From contig JAKAGZ010000005.1 of NCBI GenBank assembly GCA_021815365.1, positions 38,078 to 102,077 on the forward strand: a DNA stretch of 64,000 bases, in the 5' to 3' direction. Origin of the DNA: Bacteroidota bacterium. GTDB taxonomy: Bacteria > Bacteroidota > Ignavibacteria > Ignavibacteriales > Ignavibacteriaceae. Position numbers and translations under genes: made by a program. Positions within the stretch are counted from its first letter, which is position 1. Each line of letters starts with the position of its first letter. The notes under the pieces are model-generated. The model had not been told where the DNA came from. It saw nothing but the letters and a program-made list of their open reading frames with translations, and made no database searches. Shown in pieces: positions 52,589 to 62,222 of the stretch.

Positions 52589-53545
52589 CTAAATGTTGGA
52601 TATTTTTCTTTTTTTCTCATTGAACGTATTCCTCTCCCAGAACACACCGTCTTCGTAACCCTGTATGTTTTTATTTTCATCTGCAAGCTCTAATCTTTTT
52701 TCTGCCAGGCAGCAGTAAGTTAAGTCTATTTCAACACCGGAATATTTGCGTCCTAGTTTTTTTGCAACTACCGCCGTAGTCCCTGAACCAAGAAAAGGAT
52801 CAAATACAAAATCACCTTTACGTGAGCTTGCCAGGATAATTTTTGCAAGAAGCTTCTCAGGTTTTTGCGTTGGGTGTTCCGTATTTTCCGGCATTGACCA
52901 GAAAGGGACTGTAATATCTGTCCATAGATTTGAAGGGTACGTTACCCTGTAATTTTCCTGTTCGCTTGTTACCCAGTCTTTAGGTTTGCCGTTTACTTTG
53001 TAAGGAGCGAGCACTTTTCTTTTTAATTTTACATCCTCAATGTTAAAAATAAATTTATCGCTCATCGTGCAGAACCAGATATCCTCGGAGCAGTTTTTCC
53101 AGTTGCTTTTTGCACCTCTTCCCTTTTCCCTTTCCCAGGTTATCCTGTTCTGTATATTAAAATATTTTGAAGCTGAATTAAATATTGCCTGCGAAGAATT
53201 CCAGTCACAGCAAATATAAATTGAAGCGTGTGGTTTTAGTAACCGCACTATTTTGCTGAGCCAGCTATTTATCCATTCTTCATATTTAGTATCATTCATT
53301 TCTTTAAAAGACCTTTCATTAAATTTTTTGCGGAGGTTGTACGGCGGGTCAATGAATAAAAGATCTATAAAATTATCCGGCAATAAATCCAGCACATGGA
53401 AAATGTCACCGTTGATTACCTTATTTGTGATCTGGCTTAAAGCAAATTTGCTTTCAGGCACAGTCAGCAGGTTTCCTTTGAGGGATTCCATTTCCTTGCG
53501 GCTAAGAGTTAAAGTGCGGTTATACTTTGCGCTTTTTTTTTGCAT
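52589..53545 (-). CDS. Second orphan DNA methyltransferase (DPPY, beta class)
   Basis: A 318-residue N6-adenine or N4-cytosine methyltransferase of the CcrM/HinfI-like arrangement: DPPY at 66-69 (LLFIDPPYNLR) precedes FDPFLGSGTTAVVAKKLGRK near residue 250. The TEHPTQKPEKLLAKII motif lies between, as in many solitary methylases. No endonuclease gene is adjacent; neighbours are the SRP RNA and a histidine kinase. DPPY favours N6-adenine. Target unknown; an epigenetic or replication-linked role is possible. Confidence 0.88.
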   Translation of the reverse strand: MQKKSAKYNRTLTLSRKEMESLKGNLLTVPESKFALSQITNKVINGDIFHVLDLLPDNFIDLLFIDPPYNLRKKFNERSFKEMNDTKYEEWINSWLSKIVRLLKPHASIYICCDWNSSQAIFNSASKYFNIQNRITWEREKGRGAKSNWKNCSEDIWFCTMSDKFIFNIEDVKLKRKVLAPYKVNGKPKDWVTSEQENYRVTYPSNLWTDITVPFWSMPENTEHPTQKPEKLLAKIILASSRKGDFVFDPFLGSGTTAVVAKKLGRKYSGVEIDLTYCCLAEKRLELADENKNIQGYEDGVFWERNTFNEKKRKISNI

Positions 53546-53588
53546 TATCCGGTTACCAATTACGTGCAGGAAAGTTCATTTTGAAAAG

Positions 53589-56500
53589 TTAAAATTTAGA
53601 ATATTTATCCCTTATAATTTCAAGCTCTTTAATAATGGTTTCAAATTTATTTACTAACTCATTCGCCATGGCCTCAGTCATTTTGCCAAAATCATTCTCA
53701 CGGGCGGCAGACTCAAGGTCGTGGCTCATTTGAGTAATAAAGTCTATCCCTAATGTAACACTGCTTCCCTTCAACTTATGCGCATTGAGCTGAAGCTTCT
53801 TGGCATTTTTTTCTTCCACTGCTGCTTTAATATTACTGATCATTACAGGCAGGTCAGTTATATAAATATCAAGAAGCTCTAAATAAAAATTTACATCCTG
53901 TTCATTCTGAATATCCTGTAAAAATGTGATCTTGCTTTCATCAATCAATTGAGTCGGGACCTTTTTCGATTTCAAAGCAGAGATAATTTCGTTCTTCTCT
54001 TCATATATCTTCTTACCCCATTTAGATAATACTTTTTGCAGGTCTTCGATTCTGATCGGTTTGCTTAAATAGTCATCCATTCCGGCTTCAAGACAGGTCT
54101 CCCTGTCGCCCTGCATAGCGTTAGCAGTCATTGCAATAATTTTTGGTCTTTCGTCAGGCTGGAATTCATCAAGAATAATTTTTGTTGCTTCATAGCCATC
54201 CATTTCAGGCATCAGCACATCCATGAACACAATATCATAATTAATGTTTCTTACATTCTCCACTGCCTCAATACCATTAGCAGCAACATCGGCTCTGTAA
54301 CCAAGTTTTTCAAAAATCCTGAGAGCCACTCTTTGATTAACTGTATTATCTTCTGCGAGAAGTATTCTCAGAGGCATTTCAGTACCAAGGTTTTTATCAA
54401 TAACCATTTCTTTGGCAGTAACTTTTTCCTTTTTGCCTTTCTCTGTTCCGCTTAAAACATTGATCAGTGTTTGCTGAAGCTGAATGTGTTTAATCGGCTT
54501 TGAAAGGAAAGCTGCAAGGTTCATTCTGTCATAATCTGTAAGCTGGTCTTTTCTGCCGATCGAAGTCAGCATTATGATCGGAATATCTTTTGCATTTTCA
54601 AACTTTCTGATTTCGTGCGAGAGACTGAGTCCATCCATAAAAGGCATCTGGTAATCCAGTAAAGCCACATCGAATTTTTCACCTTTTGAAAGCAAGTTAA
54701 GAGCTTCATCGGCTGAATCAACATCAACAGACTCCATTCCCCAAGAGTCAGTCTGAATTTTCATTATTCGTCTGTTTGTTTTATTATCATCAACAATAAG
54801 AACCCGCTTGCCTTTCAGCTCCGGTCTGTGTCCCTTCAGATAAATTTTTGATTTTGAAGGAGCGGCTTCAGCTAAAATAGAAAAATAAAATGTAGTACCT
54901 TTCCCAACTTCGCTTTCCACCCAGACTTTTCCTCCCATCATTTGAGTGAGTCTCTGACTTATAGCAAGCCCGAGACCTGTACCTCCGTGTGTTCTTGTTG
55001 TTGAGGTGTCAACCTGGCTGAAAGATTTAAACAAGCGGTCCATTTTATCGGATGGGATGCCGATACCTGTATCGCGCACAGAAAATAAAAATTCATATTT
55101 ATCACTTTTATTTTTGAGAGAAGCAGAAACTGTAACAAATACTTCACCTTCTTCAGTAAACTTCACTGCGTTATTTACAAGATTAATGATTATCTGCCTT
55201 AATCTTGTAACGTCTCCTACAATAGTCAGCGGCGTGTTATCTTCAATCAGGTAAGCAAGGTCAAGAGATTTTTCGGCAGCCTTCGGAGCTACAAGGTCGA
55301 GCGAATCTTCAATGCAGTCTCTCAGGTCAAAAGGATTATGCTCAAGCTCAAGTTTTTCAGATTCAATTTTTGAAAAATCAAGAATATCATTAATAATCAC
55401 CAGCAGTTGATCACCGCTGAGCCTTATAGTTTCAACATATTCTTTTTGTTCTTCAGTAAGATCGGTATCCAAAAGAAGCCCCGTCATTCCAATCACACCA
55501 TTCATCGGCGTTCTGATTTCGTGAGACATCAGTGCAAGAAATTCGCTTTTAGCTCTTACTGCAGATTCAGCACGCCCCAAAGCAATATCCAGTTGCTTGT
55601 TTTTTTCGATCAGATCCTCTGATATTCTATTTCGCTTTATGACCGCAGCAAGTGTTGCAGCCATCGTGGTCAATAACGATTCTTCGTTATCAGACCATAT
55701 CCTGTCTTCGGAAAGATCGTCGAAACCTATAAATCCCCAGTATTCGTCATCAACCATTATCGGCACAAGGATCAAAGATTTAATTTTCTTATCTATGAAA
55801 ACATCTCTTGCCTCGTACGGCAGATCCCTTATAATGAATTTCAGAGTATTGCCGCTTGAAAAGTTCTCATAAAAATTTAATGCAGCAAATCTTGAGTATG
55901 ATAGTTTCTGAAGTGCAGGGTCTTCTATCTGCTTTTCAGTTGTTTCAGATGACCATTCAAAAAGAAGCTTGGCATAATTCTCTTCCGTTTCCTCCACTAC
56001 TTCGTGCTTATAAATATATACCCTGTCAACTTCGGCGGCTATTCCAAGAATTCTCAATGCAGTTTTAAAACCGGTGTTTATATCCCTGTTCGATATGAGG
56101 GCTTTAGTAGCCTCTGCAATTCCCTGCAGCAGGTTATCTTTTTTTCTTAAAAGGATTTCATTTGATTTTCGTTCAGTAATATCGCGAAAGATGCTGAGCA
56201 ATAATCTTTTACCATTGAGATTTTCCAGAAATGAATTTGAAATTTCAAAATCCAGATGAAGTCCGTTCCATAGATCTACAGAAGTCTCATACTTTGATGA
56301 AATAGTGTTGTCCTTAAAATTCCGTCTGTAGTGCTCGATTGCAGTAGGAACATAACCGGGGTCATATATTACAGAAAATAATTTCCCTTCAATTTCATTT
56401 TTTGGTATACCCACCACATCTGAATAAGCCTGATTGCATAGATAGACAACACCATCCTCATCAGTTAAACGCATTCCGTCTGATGACCTTTCCCATATAT

Positions 56501-57050
56501 TTCTGAACGTATTTTCAGACGCCCTTAACTTTTCCTCAGCTATCAATCTTTCTTTGATAACGTGCATAGTGCCTTGCCCGACCATTTTGCCATGCATCTC
56601 AATTATTTTTGCATTGATCTCAACAGGGATTTCTTCGCCGTTTTTATGATTAATCGAAATTATAAAATTATGAAGTTCCTTTTCTCTGTAAAATTTTGCC
56701 AGAGCTTCCAGTACTGATCTAACCCGCTCTTTAGTTACGAACTTTACAAATGATTCACCTAAAACCTCTTCAACGTCATAGCCAAAGGATTCTTTGCAGG
56801 ATGGAGTAATAAAAATAAGTTTGCCGGTAAGTGAAATTCTAAAAATAACATCTACTGATGCTTCAGAAACAAGAATGTAATCTCTTACTGAATCTTCCAG
56901 GTTTGCAATAACATTCCCAATCGTCTTTATTTTATCTTTGACACGACCCGGCAATGCGCTGCCTGATTCTAAATCAGATAAAGCCTTTTCCAGGTTTTTT
57001 AACTCCTGCTCAAAACGAATTATTTTATTTTCTGTTGAAATTGTTTCCAA
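53589..57050 (-). CDS. Hybrid sensor kinase: PAS-PAS-GAF-HisKA-HATPase-REC-REC-Hpt
   Basis: A 1153-residue soluble multistep phosphorelay protein. An N-terminal coiled coil (10-58) leads to PAS (about 58-170), PAS (about 175-295, ending FRDITERKS) and GAF (310-475). HisKA has His510 in FLALMSHEIRTPMNG. HATPase has FVTVSASLKNK ahead of SVRDTGIGIP and HGGTGLGLAISQRL. REC1 has DVALLDYQMPFMDG and REC2 YDIVFMDVLMPEMDG, and the Hpt domain has LNAHKLKGSSVTLG. No membrane helix is present, so the input is cytoplasmic. It probably ends the relay on itself; a partner regulator is not adjacent. Confidence 0.93.
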   Translation of the reverse strand: METISTENKIIRFEQELKNLEKALSDLESGSALPGRVKDKIKTIGNVIANLEDSVRDYILVSEASVDVIFRISLTGKLIFITPSCKESFGYDVEEVLGESFVKFVTKERVRSVLEALAKFYREKELHNFIISINHKNGEEIPVEINAKIIEMHGKMVGQGTMHVIKERLIAEEKLRASENTFRNIWERSSDGMRLTDEDGVVYLCNQAYSDVVGIPKNEIEGKLFSVIYDPGYVPTAIEHYRRNFKDNTISSKYETSVDLWNGLHLDFEISNSFLENLNGKRLLLSIFRDITERKSNEILLRKKDNLLQGIAEATKALISNRDINTGFKTALRILGIAAEVDRVYIYKHEVVEETEENYAKLLFEWSSETTEKQIEDPALQKLSYSRFAALNFYENFSSGNTLKFIIRDLPYEARDVFIDKKIKSLILVPIMVDDEYWGFIGFDDLSEDRIWSDNEESLLTTMAATLAAVIKRNRISEDLIEKNKQLDIALGRAESAVRAKSEFLALMSHEIRTPMNGVIGMTGLLLDTDLTEEQKEYVETIRLSGDQLLVIINDILDFSKIESEKLELEHNPFDLRDCIEDSLDLVAPKAAEKSLDLAYLIEDNTPLTIVGDVTRLRQIIINLVNNAVKFTEEGEVFVTVSASLKNKSDKYEFLFSVRDTGIGIPSDKMDRLFKSFSQVDTSTTRTHGGTGLGLAISQRLTQMMGGKVWVESEVGKGTTFYFSILAEAAPSKSKIYLKGHRPELKGKRVLIVDDNKTNRRIMKIQTDSWGMESVDVDSADEALNLLSKGEKFDVALLDYQMPFMDGLSLSHEIRKFENAKDIPIIMLTSIGRKDQLTDYDRMNLAAFLSKPIKHIQLQQTLINVLSGTEKGKKEKVTAKEMVIDKNLGTEMPLRILLAEDNTVNQRVALRIFEKLGYRADVAANGIEAVENVRNINYDIVFMDVLMPEMDGYEATKIILDEFQPDERPKIIAMTANAMQGDRETCLEAGMDDYLSKPIRIEDLQKVLSKWGKKIYEEKNEIISALKSKKVPTQLIDESKITFLQDIQNEQDVNFYLELLDIYITDLPVMISNIKAAVEEKNAKKLQLNAHKLKGSSVTLGIDFITQMSHDLESAARENDFGKMTEAMANELVNKFETIIKELEIIRDKYSKF

Positions 57051-57288
57051 TCAGGCTATCCGTAATAAGTATTATCATATTCTCCAAAAAATAAGAAATT
57101 TTTAGCTGCTAAAGAATAATTTATCAAATGATTTGTCAATATAGCAGCTAGTGCCCTTCGAACTTAATCTTTTAATAAATGGAAGAGCACAGTGGCGGTC
57201 GTTAGACTCCGATAGAGTCAAACGGACTCTGACGAGCTGCAACCCAACAAAACTTAGATATTTGTACAATCATTTAGTTGCAGACGCA
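57051..57288. other. Intergenic region containing MITE-like copy 1
   Basis: Upstream part (57051-57150) is AT-rich and probably carries the promoter of the histidine kinase on the minus strand. From 57151 on it is the MITE-like repeat described separately, which reaches into the last two bases of the E1 stop codon. Confidence 0.5.
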
Positions 57289-57290
57289 CT
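57151..57290. mobile_element. MITE-like repeat, copy 1 (with internal extra segment)
   Basis: The ends are inverted: GTGCCCTTCGAACTTAATC on the left; read from the right, GTGCGTCTGCAACTAAATG. Both lie inside TA...TA. Most of it matches the opposite strand of copy 2 at 62461-62562, but about 40 extra bases near 57192-57237, with the palindrome GACTC-CGATA-GAGTC, interrupt the match. It carries no gene. Confidence 0.7.
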
Positions 57291-59268
57291 AATAATTCAG
57301 CAGGTAATTTAACCTGTATTTAAATCTTTCCTTAGGCAAAAAATTATTCTCTAAGTTTGAAGCAAATGGCACAGGCGTATCGAGGCTTCCGCATCTGATT
57401 ACAGGCGCATCGAGATATTCAAAACAATTTTCTGTGATCCACGCTGAAATCTCTGCCCCGATGCCGCCTGTCAGGCAATCTTCGTGCAAAATGATCGCCT
57501 TACCTGTTTTCCTTACAGACAATTCTACCGTTTCCTTATCCCACGGAAGAAGGGTCTGGAGATCAATAAGATCAGCCGAAATTTCAGAATGTTCTCTTAA
57601 CGAATCCAAAGCCCAGTGCACACCCATGCCATAAGTAATTATAGAAAGGTCACTGCCCTCTTTAAGGATATTGGCTTTGCCCAATTCTATTGTGTAATAA
57701 TCGTCAGGAATTTCTTCAGACACAGAGCGATAAAGAGCCTTATGCTCAAAGTACATCACCGGATTCGGATCTTCTATCGCTGCATTTAAAAGACCTTTAG
57801 CATTATAAGCATTTGAAGGGTAAACAATTTTTAAACCCGGCGTATGGAAAAACCACGCCTCGTTTGATTGAGAATGAAAAGGTCCCGCACCTACTCCGGC
57901 TCCTGTGGGCATACGCACTACAACGTCTGCATTTTGTCCCCAGCGGTAATGAATTTTTGCAAGATTATTTACAACCTGTGTAAACCCGGAAGAGACAAAA
58001 TCAGCAAATTGCATTTCGATAACGGCTTTCCCCCCTGCAATAGAATAACCTAAGCCTGTTCCGATTATTGCAGACTCGCAGAGCGGTGTGTTACGAACTC
58101 TATCCTTACCAAATTTTTCTACAAACCCTTCAGTGACTTTAAATACTCCGCCGTAATCAGCGACATCCTGCCCCATAATTATAAGCCCGGGATATTTTTC
58201 CATACTTTCTCTCAGAGCATCCGAGACGGCATCAACAAATCTTCTGTTATTTTTCTTACTGCCTTTTGGTTGAATCACTTTTTGATTGAACGGGGCGTAA
58301 ACATCATTTAATTCTTTCTGAGTGTCAGCAGTTACTGGTTTTTCATTGGCAGCAATTTCCCATTCGGTATCAATGTTGTTTTTAATCTTTGTGCAAATTT
58401 CATTTTTATTTTTTTCAGTAAGGATTTTTTCTTTCAACAGGTAACTTTCAAAATTCAGTATCGGATCTTTTTTACTCCATTCGTTCATCAATTCTTTTGG
58501 AACATACTTGGTCCCTGATGCTTCTTCGTGCCCGTGCATTCTGAAAGTCAGTGCTTCAACAAGAAAGGGCTGAGGTTTTTCCCTGATCTTTTCGGCTATG
58601 CTTTTTATTGCGGAATAAACTTCAAGAATATTATTCCCATCAATTCTGAAAGCTTCAATCCCGTAGCCTGCTGCTTTATCAATTAATCTTTCACATTTAT
58701 ATTGTTCATTAACCGGGGTTGATAAACCATACCCGTTATTTTCGATCAAAAATATTACGGGCAAATTCCAGACAGCTGCAACATTTACGGCTTCGTGAAA
58801 ATCGCCTTCGCTTGTACCGCCGTCTCCTGTAAAAACCAGAGTGACTTTTTTTGTCTTATTAAGTAAATTCCACAGTGCGATGCCGTCAGCAACTCCCATT
58901 TGCGGACCGAGATGAGAAATCATTCCGACAATGTGATGTTCAATCGAACCAAAATGAAAAGACCTTTCGCGTCCTTTGCTAAATCCGCTTGCCTTTCCCT
59001 GGAACTGAGCAAATAATTTTCTTAATTGTACATTTCTGACCGTGAAAACACCGAGATTCCTGTGCAGCGTTAAAATAAATTCGTCATCTTCAAGCGCAAG
59101 CGCAGAACCCACAGAAACGGCTTCCTGCCCAATGCCTGAAAACCACTTGCTTATCTTTCCCTGCCTTATGAGGTTGACCATTTTTTCTTCTATAAATCTG
59201 GGGGCTGCTAATTTTTCGTATATGCTTATAAGAAATTCGTCTGAATAGTCTTTCCTATCGAAGGTCAT
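57289..59268 (-). CDS. 2-oxoacid dehydrogenase E1, alpha and beta subunits fused
   Basis: A 659-residue fusion of E1-alpha (about 1-325) and E1-beta (about 345-655). The alpha part has GMISHLGPQMGVADGIA, then the thiamine-diphosphate motif GDGGTSEGDFHEA...ENNGYG (148-180). The beta part has GQDVADYGGVFKVTEGF and GLGYSIAGGKAVIEMQFADF, and EDCLTGGIGAEIS near residue 600. It decarboxylates pyruvate or branched-chain 2-oxoacids and acylates E2; the substrate cannot be fixed from sequence, though fused Bacteroidota forms are usually branched-chain enzymes. No E2 or E3 is adjacent. Confidence 0.92.
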   Translation of the reverse strand: MTFDRKDYSDEFLISIYEKLAAPRFIEEKMVNLIRQGKISKWFSGIGQEAVSVGSALALEDDEFILTLHRNLGVFTVRNVQLRKLFAQFQGKASGFSKGRERSFHFGSIEHHIVGMISHLGPQMGVADGIALWNLLNKTKKVTLVFTGDGGTSEGDFHEAVNVAAVWNLPVIFLIENNGYGLSTPVNEQYKCERLIDKAAGYGIEAFRIDGNNILEVYSAIKSIAEKIREKPQPFLVEALTFRMHGHEEASGTKYVPKELMNEWSKKDPILNFESYLLKEKILTEKNKNEICTKIKNNIDTEWEIAANEKPVTADTQKELNDVYAPFNQKVIQPKGSKKNNRRFVDAVSDALRESMEKYPGLIIMGQDVADYGGVFKVTEGFVEKFGKDRVRNTPLCESAIIGTGLGYSIAGGKAVIEMQFADFVSSGFTQVVNNLAKIHYRWGQNADVVVRMPTGAGVGAGPFHSQSNEAWFFHTPGLKIVYPSNAYNAKGLLNAAIEDPNPVMYFEHKALYRSVSEEIPDDYYTIELGKANILKEGSDLSIITYGMGVHWALDSLREHSEISADLIDLQTLLPWDKETVELSVRKTGKAIILHEDCLTGGIGAEISAWITENCFEYLDAPVIRCGSLDTPVPFASNLENNFLPKERFKYRLNYLLNY

Positions 59269-59499
59269 AAAATGAACCGCAAATTAAAATAAATAAAGGG
59301 AAATAATTTCAGGGATTTAAATTAGACTATTATCACTTCAGGTTCAAGAACTGTAATAAAGTTTACAGTTTCATTAAAAAAATATTAGTATTATGTTACA
59401 GCAGCCTATGACAAAAGCGTTGGTTCTTCGGTCTTTATTAAAAAATAGTCAAAATTTCTCCGGTTGCAAAAGAATAAATTATTTTAAAAAGAGGAGTAA
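59269..59499. other. Divergent intergenic region
   Basis: 231 bases between divergent genes, AT-rich with no repeat or RNA gene seen. The last 20 bases carry the ribosome binding site of the oxidoreductase gene, AAGAGGAG, directly ahead of its ATG. Confidence 0.4.
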
Positions 59500-60843
59500 A
59501 TGGAACATCTCGTAATTATAGGGAATGGAATAGCTGGCATAACAACAGCCCGCAGAGTCCGGAAAATGAGTGATATGAAGATCACTGTTATCTCGGCTGA
59601 AACAAAGTATTTCTTTTCACGAACTGCGCTAATGTATGTTTACATGGGACATATGCGCTTCAATGATATAAAACCCTACGAAGATTGGTTCTGGGAAAAA
59701 AACAGGATTGAATTAATTTATGCGCTCGTTACTTCAATAGATACTGATAACAAAAAAGTTAAGCTTGCTGATAATTCGGAAATATCTTATGACAAGCTTG
59801 TAATTGCAACAGGCTCAAAGACAAATAAATTTGGCTGGAAAGGAGAGTATCTGCCCGGTGTTCAAGGATTTTACAGCTTACAGGATCTTGAACTGCTTGA
59901 AGAAAATACTAAAAATATTTCTCAGGCAGTGATTGTTGGCGGAGGATTGATCGGAATTGAACTTGCCGAAATGCTTCACTCCAGAAATATCTATGTAACT
60001 TTTTTAGTCAGGGAAGAATTTTATTGGAATAATATTCTGCCGAGAGAAGATTCAATTTTAATTTCGCGTCATATTCTGGAACACGGTTTCGATCTTAAAC
60101 TTAACGTGCAACTAAAAGAAATTTTAGCAGGAGAAAATGGAAGAGTTAAATCTGTCATCACCGACAAAGGGGAAGAAATTAAATGCCAGTTTGTCGGATT
60201 AACGCCGGGTGTTCATCCGAATATTGATGTTGTTAAAAATTCCAAAGTTGAAACAAACCGCGGGGTTTTAGTTAATGAGTATTTCGAAACAAATATCCCT
60301 GATGTTTATGCTGCGGGAGACTGCGTAGAATTAAAATTTGCCGAACCCGGCAGCAGATTCCGCTTTGAACAGCTTTGGTATACTGGAAAAATGCACGGTG
60401 AAACTCTTGCTCAAACGCTCTGCGGTAAACGAACAAAATATGAAAGAGGCGTATGGTTCAACTCGGCAAAATTTCTTAATATTGAATACCAGACCTACGG
60501 CTTTGTATCGGCAAAACCCAAAGATGACGAAACACATTTTTACTGGGAACATCCTTCCGCGAAAAAAGCAGTCCGGTTCGTTTATAAAAATGATGACCAC
60601 TCAGTTATCGGAATGAATACCTATGGCATAAGATACAGGCACGAAATTTTTGAAAAATGGATAAAAGAAAAAAAGAGAATTGAATTTGTTCTCGAACATT
60701 TAACTGAAGCAAATTTCGATCCTGAGTTTTATGAAAAGCACGAGAAGGAAATCTTAAAAAAATTTAATAATGATAATGACGGTGCAGATTTGAAATTAAA
60801 ATCTGCCACAAAATTGTCACTAAGTGAAAAGAAAATTATTTAA
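59500..60843 (+). CDS. NAD(P)/FAD-dependent oxidoreductase
   Basis: A 447-residue pyridine-nucleotide:disulfide-type reductase without the redox disulfide. The FAD fold begins at residue 4 (LVIIGNGIAGITTARRV), the NAD fold at about 145 (AVIVGGGLIGIELAEML), and the flavin-binding strand is NIPDVYAAGDCVEL near residue 265. The architecture resembles rubredoxin or ferredoxin reductases and the NirB FAD domain. Its C-terminal tail (about 390-447) is Lys-rich and unusual. It is followed after 23 bases by a polyferredoxin gene, which suggests that it passes electrons from NAD(P)H to that protein. Confidence 0.88.
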   Translation: MEHLVIIGNGIAGITTARRVRKMSDMKITVISAETKYFFSRTALMYVYMGHMRFNDIKPYEDWFWEKNRIELIYALVTSIDTDNKKVKLADNSEISYDKLVIATGSKTNKFGWKGEYLPGVQGFYSLQDLELLEENTKNISQAVIVGGGLIGIELAEMLHSRNIYVTFLVREEFYWNNILPREDSILISRHILEHGFDLKLNVQLKEILAGENGRVKSVITDKGEEIKCQFVGLTPGVHPNIDVVKNSKVETNRGVLVNEYFETNIPDVYAAGDCVELKFAEPGSRFRFEQLWYTGKMHGETLAQTLCGKRTKYERGVWFNSAKFLNIEYQTYGFVSAKPKDDETHFYWEHPSAKKAVRFVYKNDDHSVIGMNTYGIRYRHEIFEKWIKEKKRIEFVLEHLTEANFDPEFYEKHEKEILKKFNNDNDGADLKLKSATKLSLSEKKII

Positions 60844-60866
60844 ATTTTTTCTTAAGGAAATAGACT

Positions 60867-62222
60867 ATGACGCCTGTTCAAATTCAGCCTTTCAAAATAT
60901 ACAAGTATAATCCAAAGCTGGAAATTATCAGAAGAAGCGGACTTGGAATTGCACTCACAGGAATTTTCTTTTTGCTCCTGTGTCTTACCGGAACAGCGAA
61001 GATAACGCCTGAGCTGTTTCTGTTCCTTAGCTTTGGTCTTGCGGTAACAGGAGCAATTATTTATTCACTGCCCGCTATCTGGGAATCACCGGCGGGAATA
61101 AAAAATAACAGGATATTTTTCAACAGCTTTACTTCGAAAGGAATGATCGGCTGGGCAGCAGGAATAATAATCACTTCATTTTATGTTTCCCTTTACTGGT
61201 TCCCTTCTTTTATCGAAAACTGGATACGGCTTGTTGATCCTCTGAGCTACTTCCTCAGAAACGAAAAAGCTGACAGATGGTTCCTGTACGGAACTTTTTA
61301 TACTCTCGCTATTCTGATAATGGGACTAAAAATGATTATCAAATACAGGCACAACAGATACCAGCTTATCAGAACTTTATCTGTTATGTTTTTCCAGCTT
61401 GGGTTCGCTTATTTAATCCCGGCTTTATTAATAATGTTCAACAAACCTGAACATTACTTTTCATATTTCTGGCCATTGAAGTATCAGTATTTATTTCCGA
61501 GTGATATTAATTATTTAACTCATACAGCCGGCGCATTGGGCTACTTTATGGTTTTCTGGGGAGCTGCTATGACGTTCATTGCTGTTCCGGTTCTTTCATA
61601 TTTTTTTGGCAAGAGATGGTATTGCTCGTGGGTCTGCGGATGCGGCGGGCTTGCAGAAACTGCAGGTGATCCTTTCCGTCATCTTTCAGACAATTCATTA
61701 AAAGCCTGGAGGATCGAGCGCTGGTCAATCCATTCAGTGCTTGTGTTTGTTGTTGTTACAACTGCTTTGTTATGGACAAACTCTGCGTCAGGAGGAAAAG
61801 TTTTGGGAGAACTTTCACAAACTTTTTCTTCTGTTTATGGTTTTATCATCGGCGCTGTTTTTTCGGGAATTGTCGGCGTTGGATTTTATCCGGTTATGGG
61901 AAGCAGGGTCTGGTGCAGATTCGGCTGCCCGCTTGCCGCAGTTCTGGGATTTTTTCAAAAATTTAAATCCAGATTCAGAATTACAACTAATGGCGGACAA
62001 TGTATCTCCTGCGGTAATTGTTCAACTTATTGTGAAATGGGAATTGATGTAAGAGCTTATGCACAGCGAAGACAAAATATTATACGCTCTTCGTGTGTCG
62101 GATGCGGAATTTGTGCAGCGGTATGCCCGCGCGGAGTATTAAAACTTGAAAACGGTACTGAAGAAGGAAGATACAATGTTGTGCCCGATGATGAACTGGT
62201 ACTCATTAACAGTCAGAATTGA
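60867..62222 (+). CDS. Membrane polyferredoxin (NapH/CcoG-like)
   Basis: A 451-residue protein with about six membrane helices (first at about 27-45; others near 60, 88, 145, 170, 220, with a further one or two after 285). Between them are RWYCSWVCGCGG and SRVWCRFGCPLA, the partial cysteine motifs of the NapH/CcoG family. The C-terminal soluble part carries two complete 4Fe-4S sites: C379-x2-C-x2-C-x3-C (CISCGNCSTYC) and C410 (CVGCGICAAVC). It is a likely membrane electron conduit served by the FAD reductase upstream. No terminal reductase is adjacent. Confidence 0.88.
   Translation: MTPVQIQPFKIYKYNPKLEIIRRSGLGIALTGIFFLLLCLTGTAKITPELFLFLSFGLAVTGAIIYSLPAIWESPAGIKNNRIFFNSFTSKGMIGWAAGIIITSFYVSLYWFPSFIENWIRLVDPLSYFLRNEKADRWFLYGTFYTLAILIMGLKMIIKYRHNRYQLIRTLSVMFFQLGFAYLIPALLIMFNKPEHYFSYFWPLKYQYLFPSDINYLTHTAGALGYFMVFWGAAMTFIAVPVLSYFFGKRWYCSWVCGCGGLAETAGDPFRHLSDNSLKAWRIERWSIHSVLVFVVVTTALLWTNSASGGKVLGELSQTFSSVYGFIIGAVFSGIVGVGFYPVMGSRVWCRFGCPLAAVLGFFQKFKSRFRITTNGGQCISCGNCSTYCEMGIDVRAYAQRRQNIIRSSCVGCGICAAVCPRGVLKLENGTEEGRYNVVPDDELVLINSQN

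Noticed and set aside
60331..60616. Overlapping frames inside the FAD reductase gene
   Set aside because: Shadows of the real frame on both strands; the oxidoreductase is continuous and well conserved across them.
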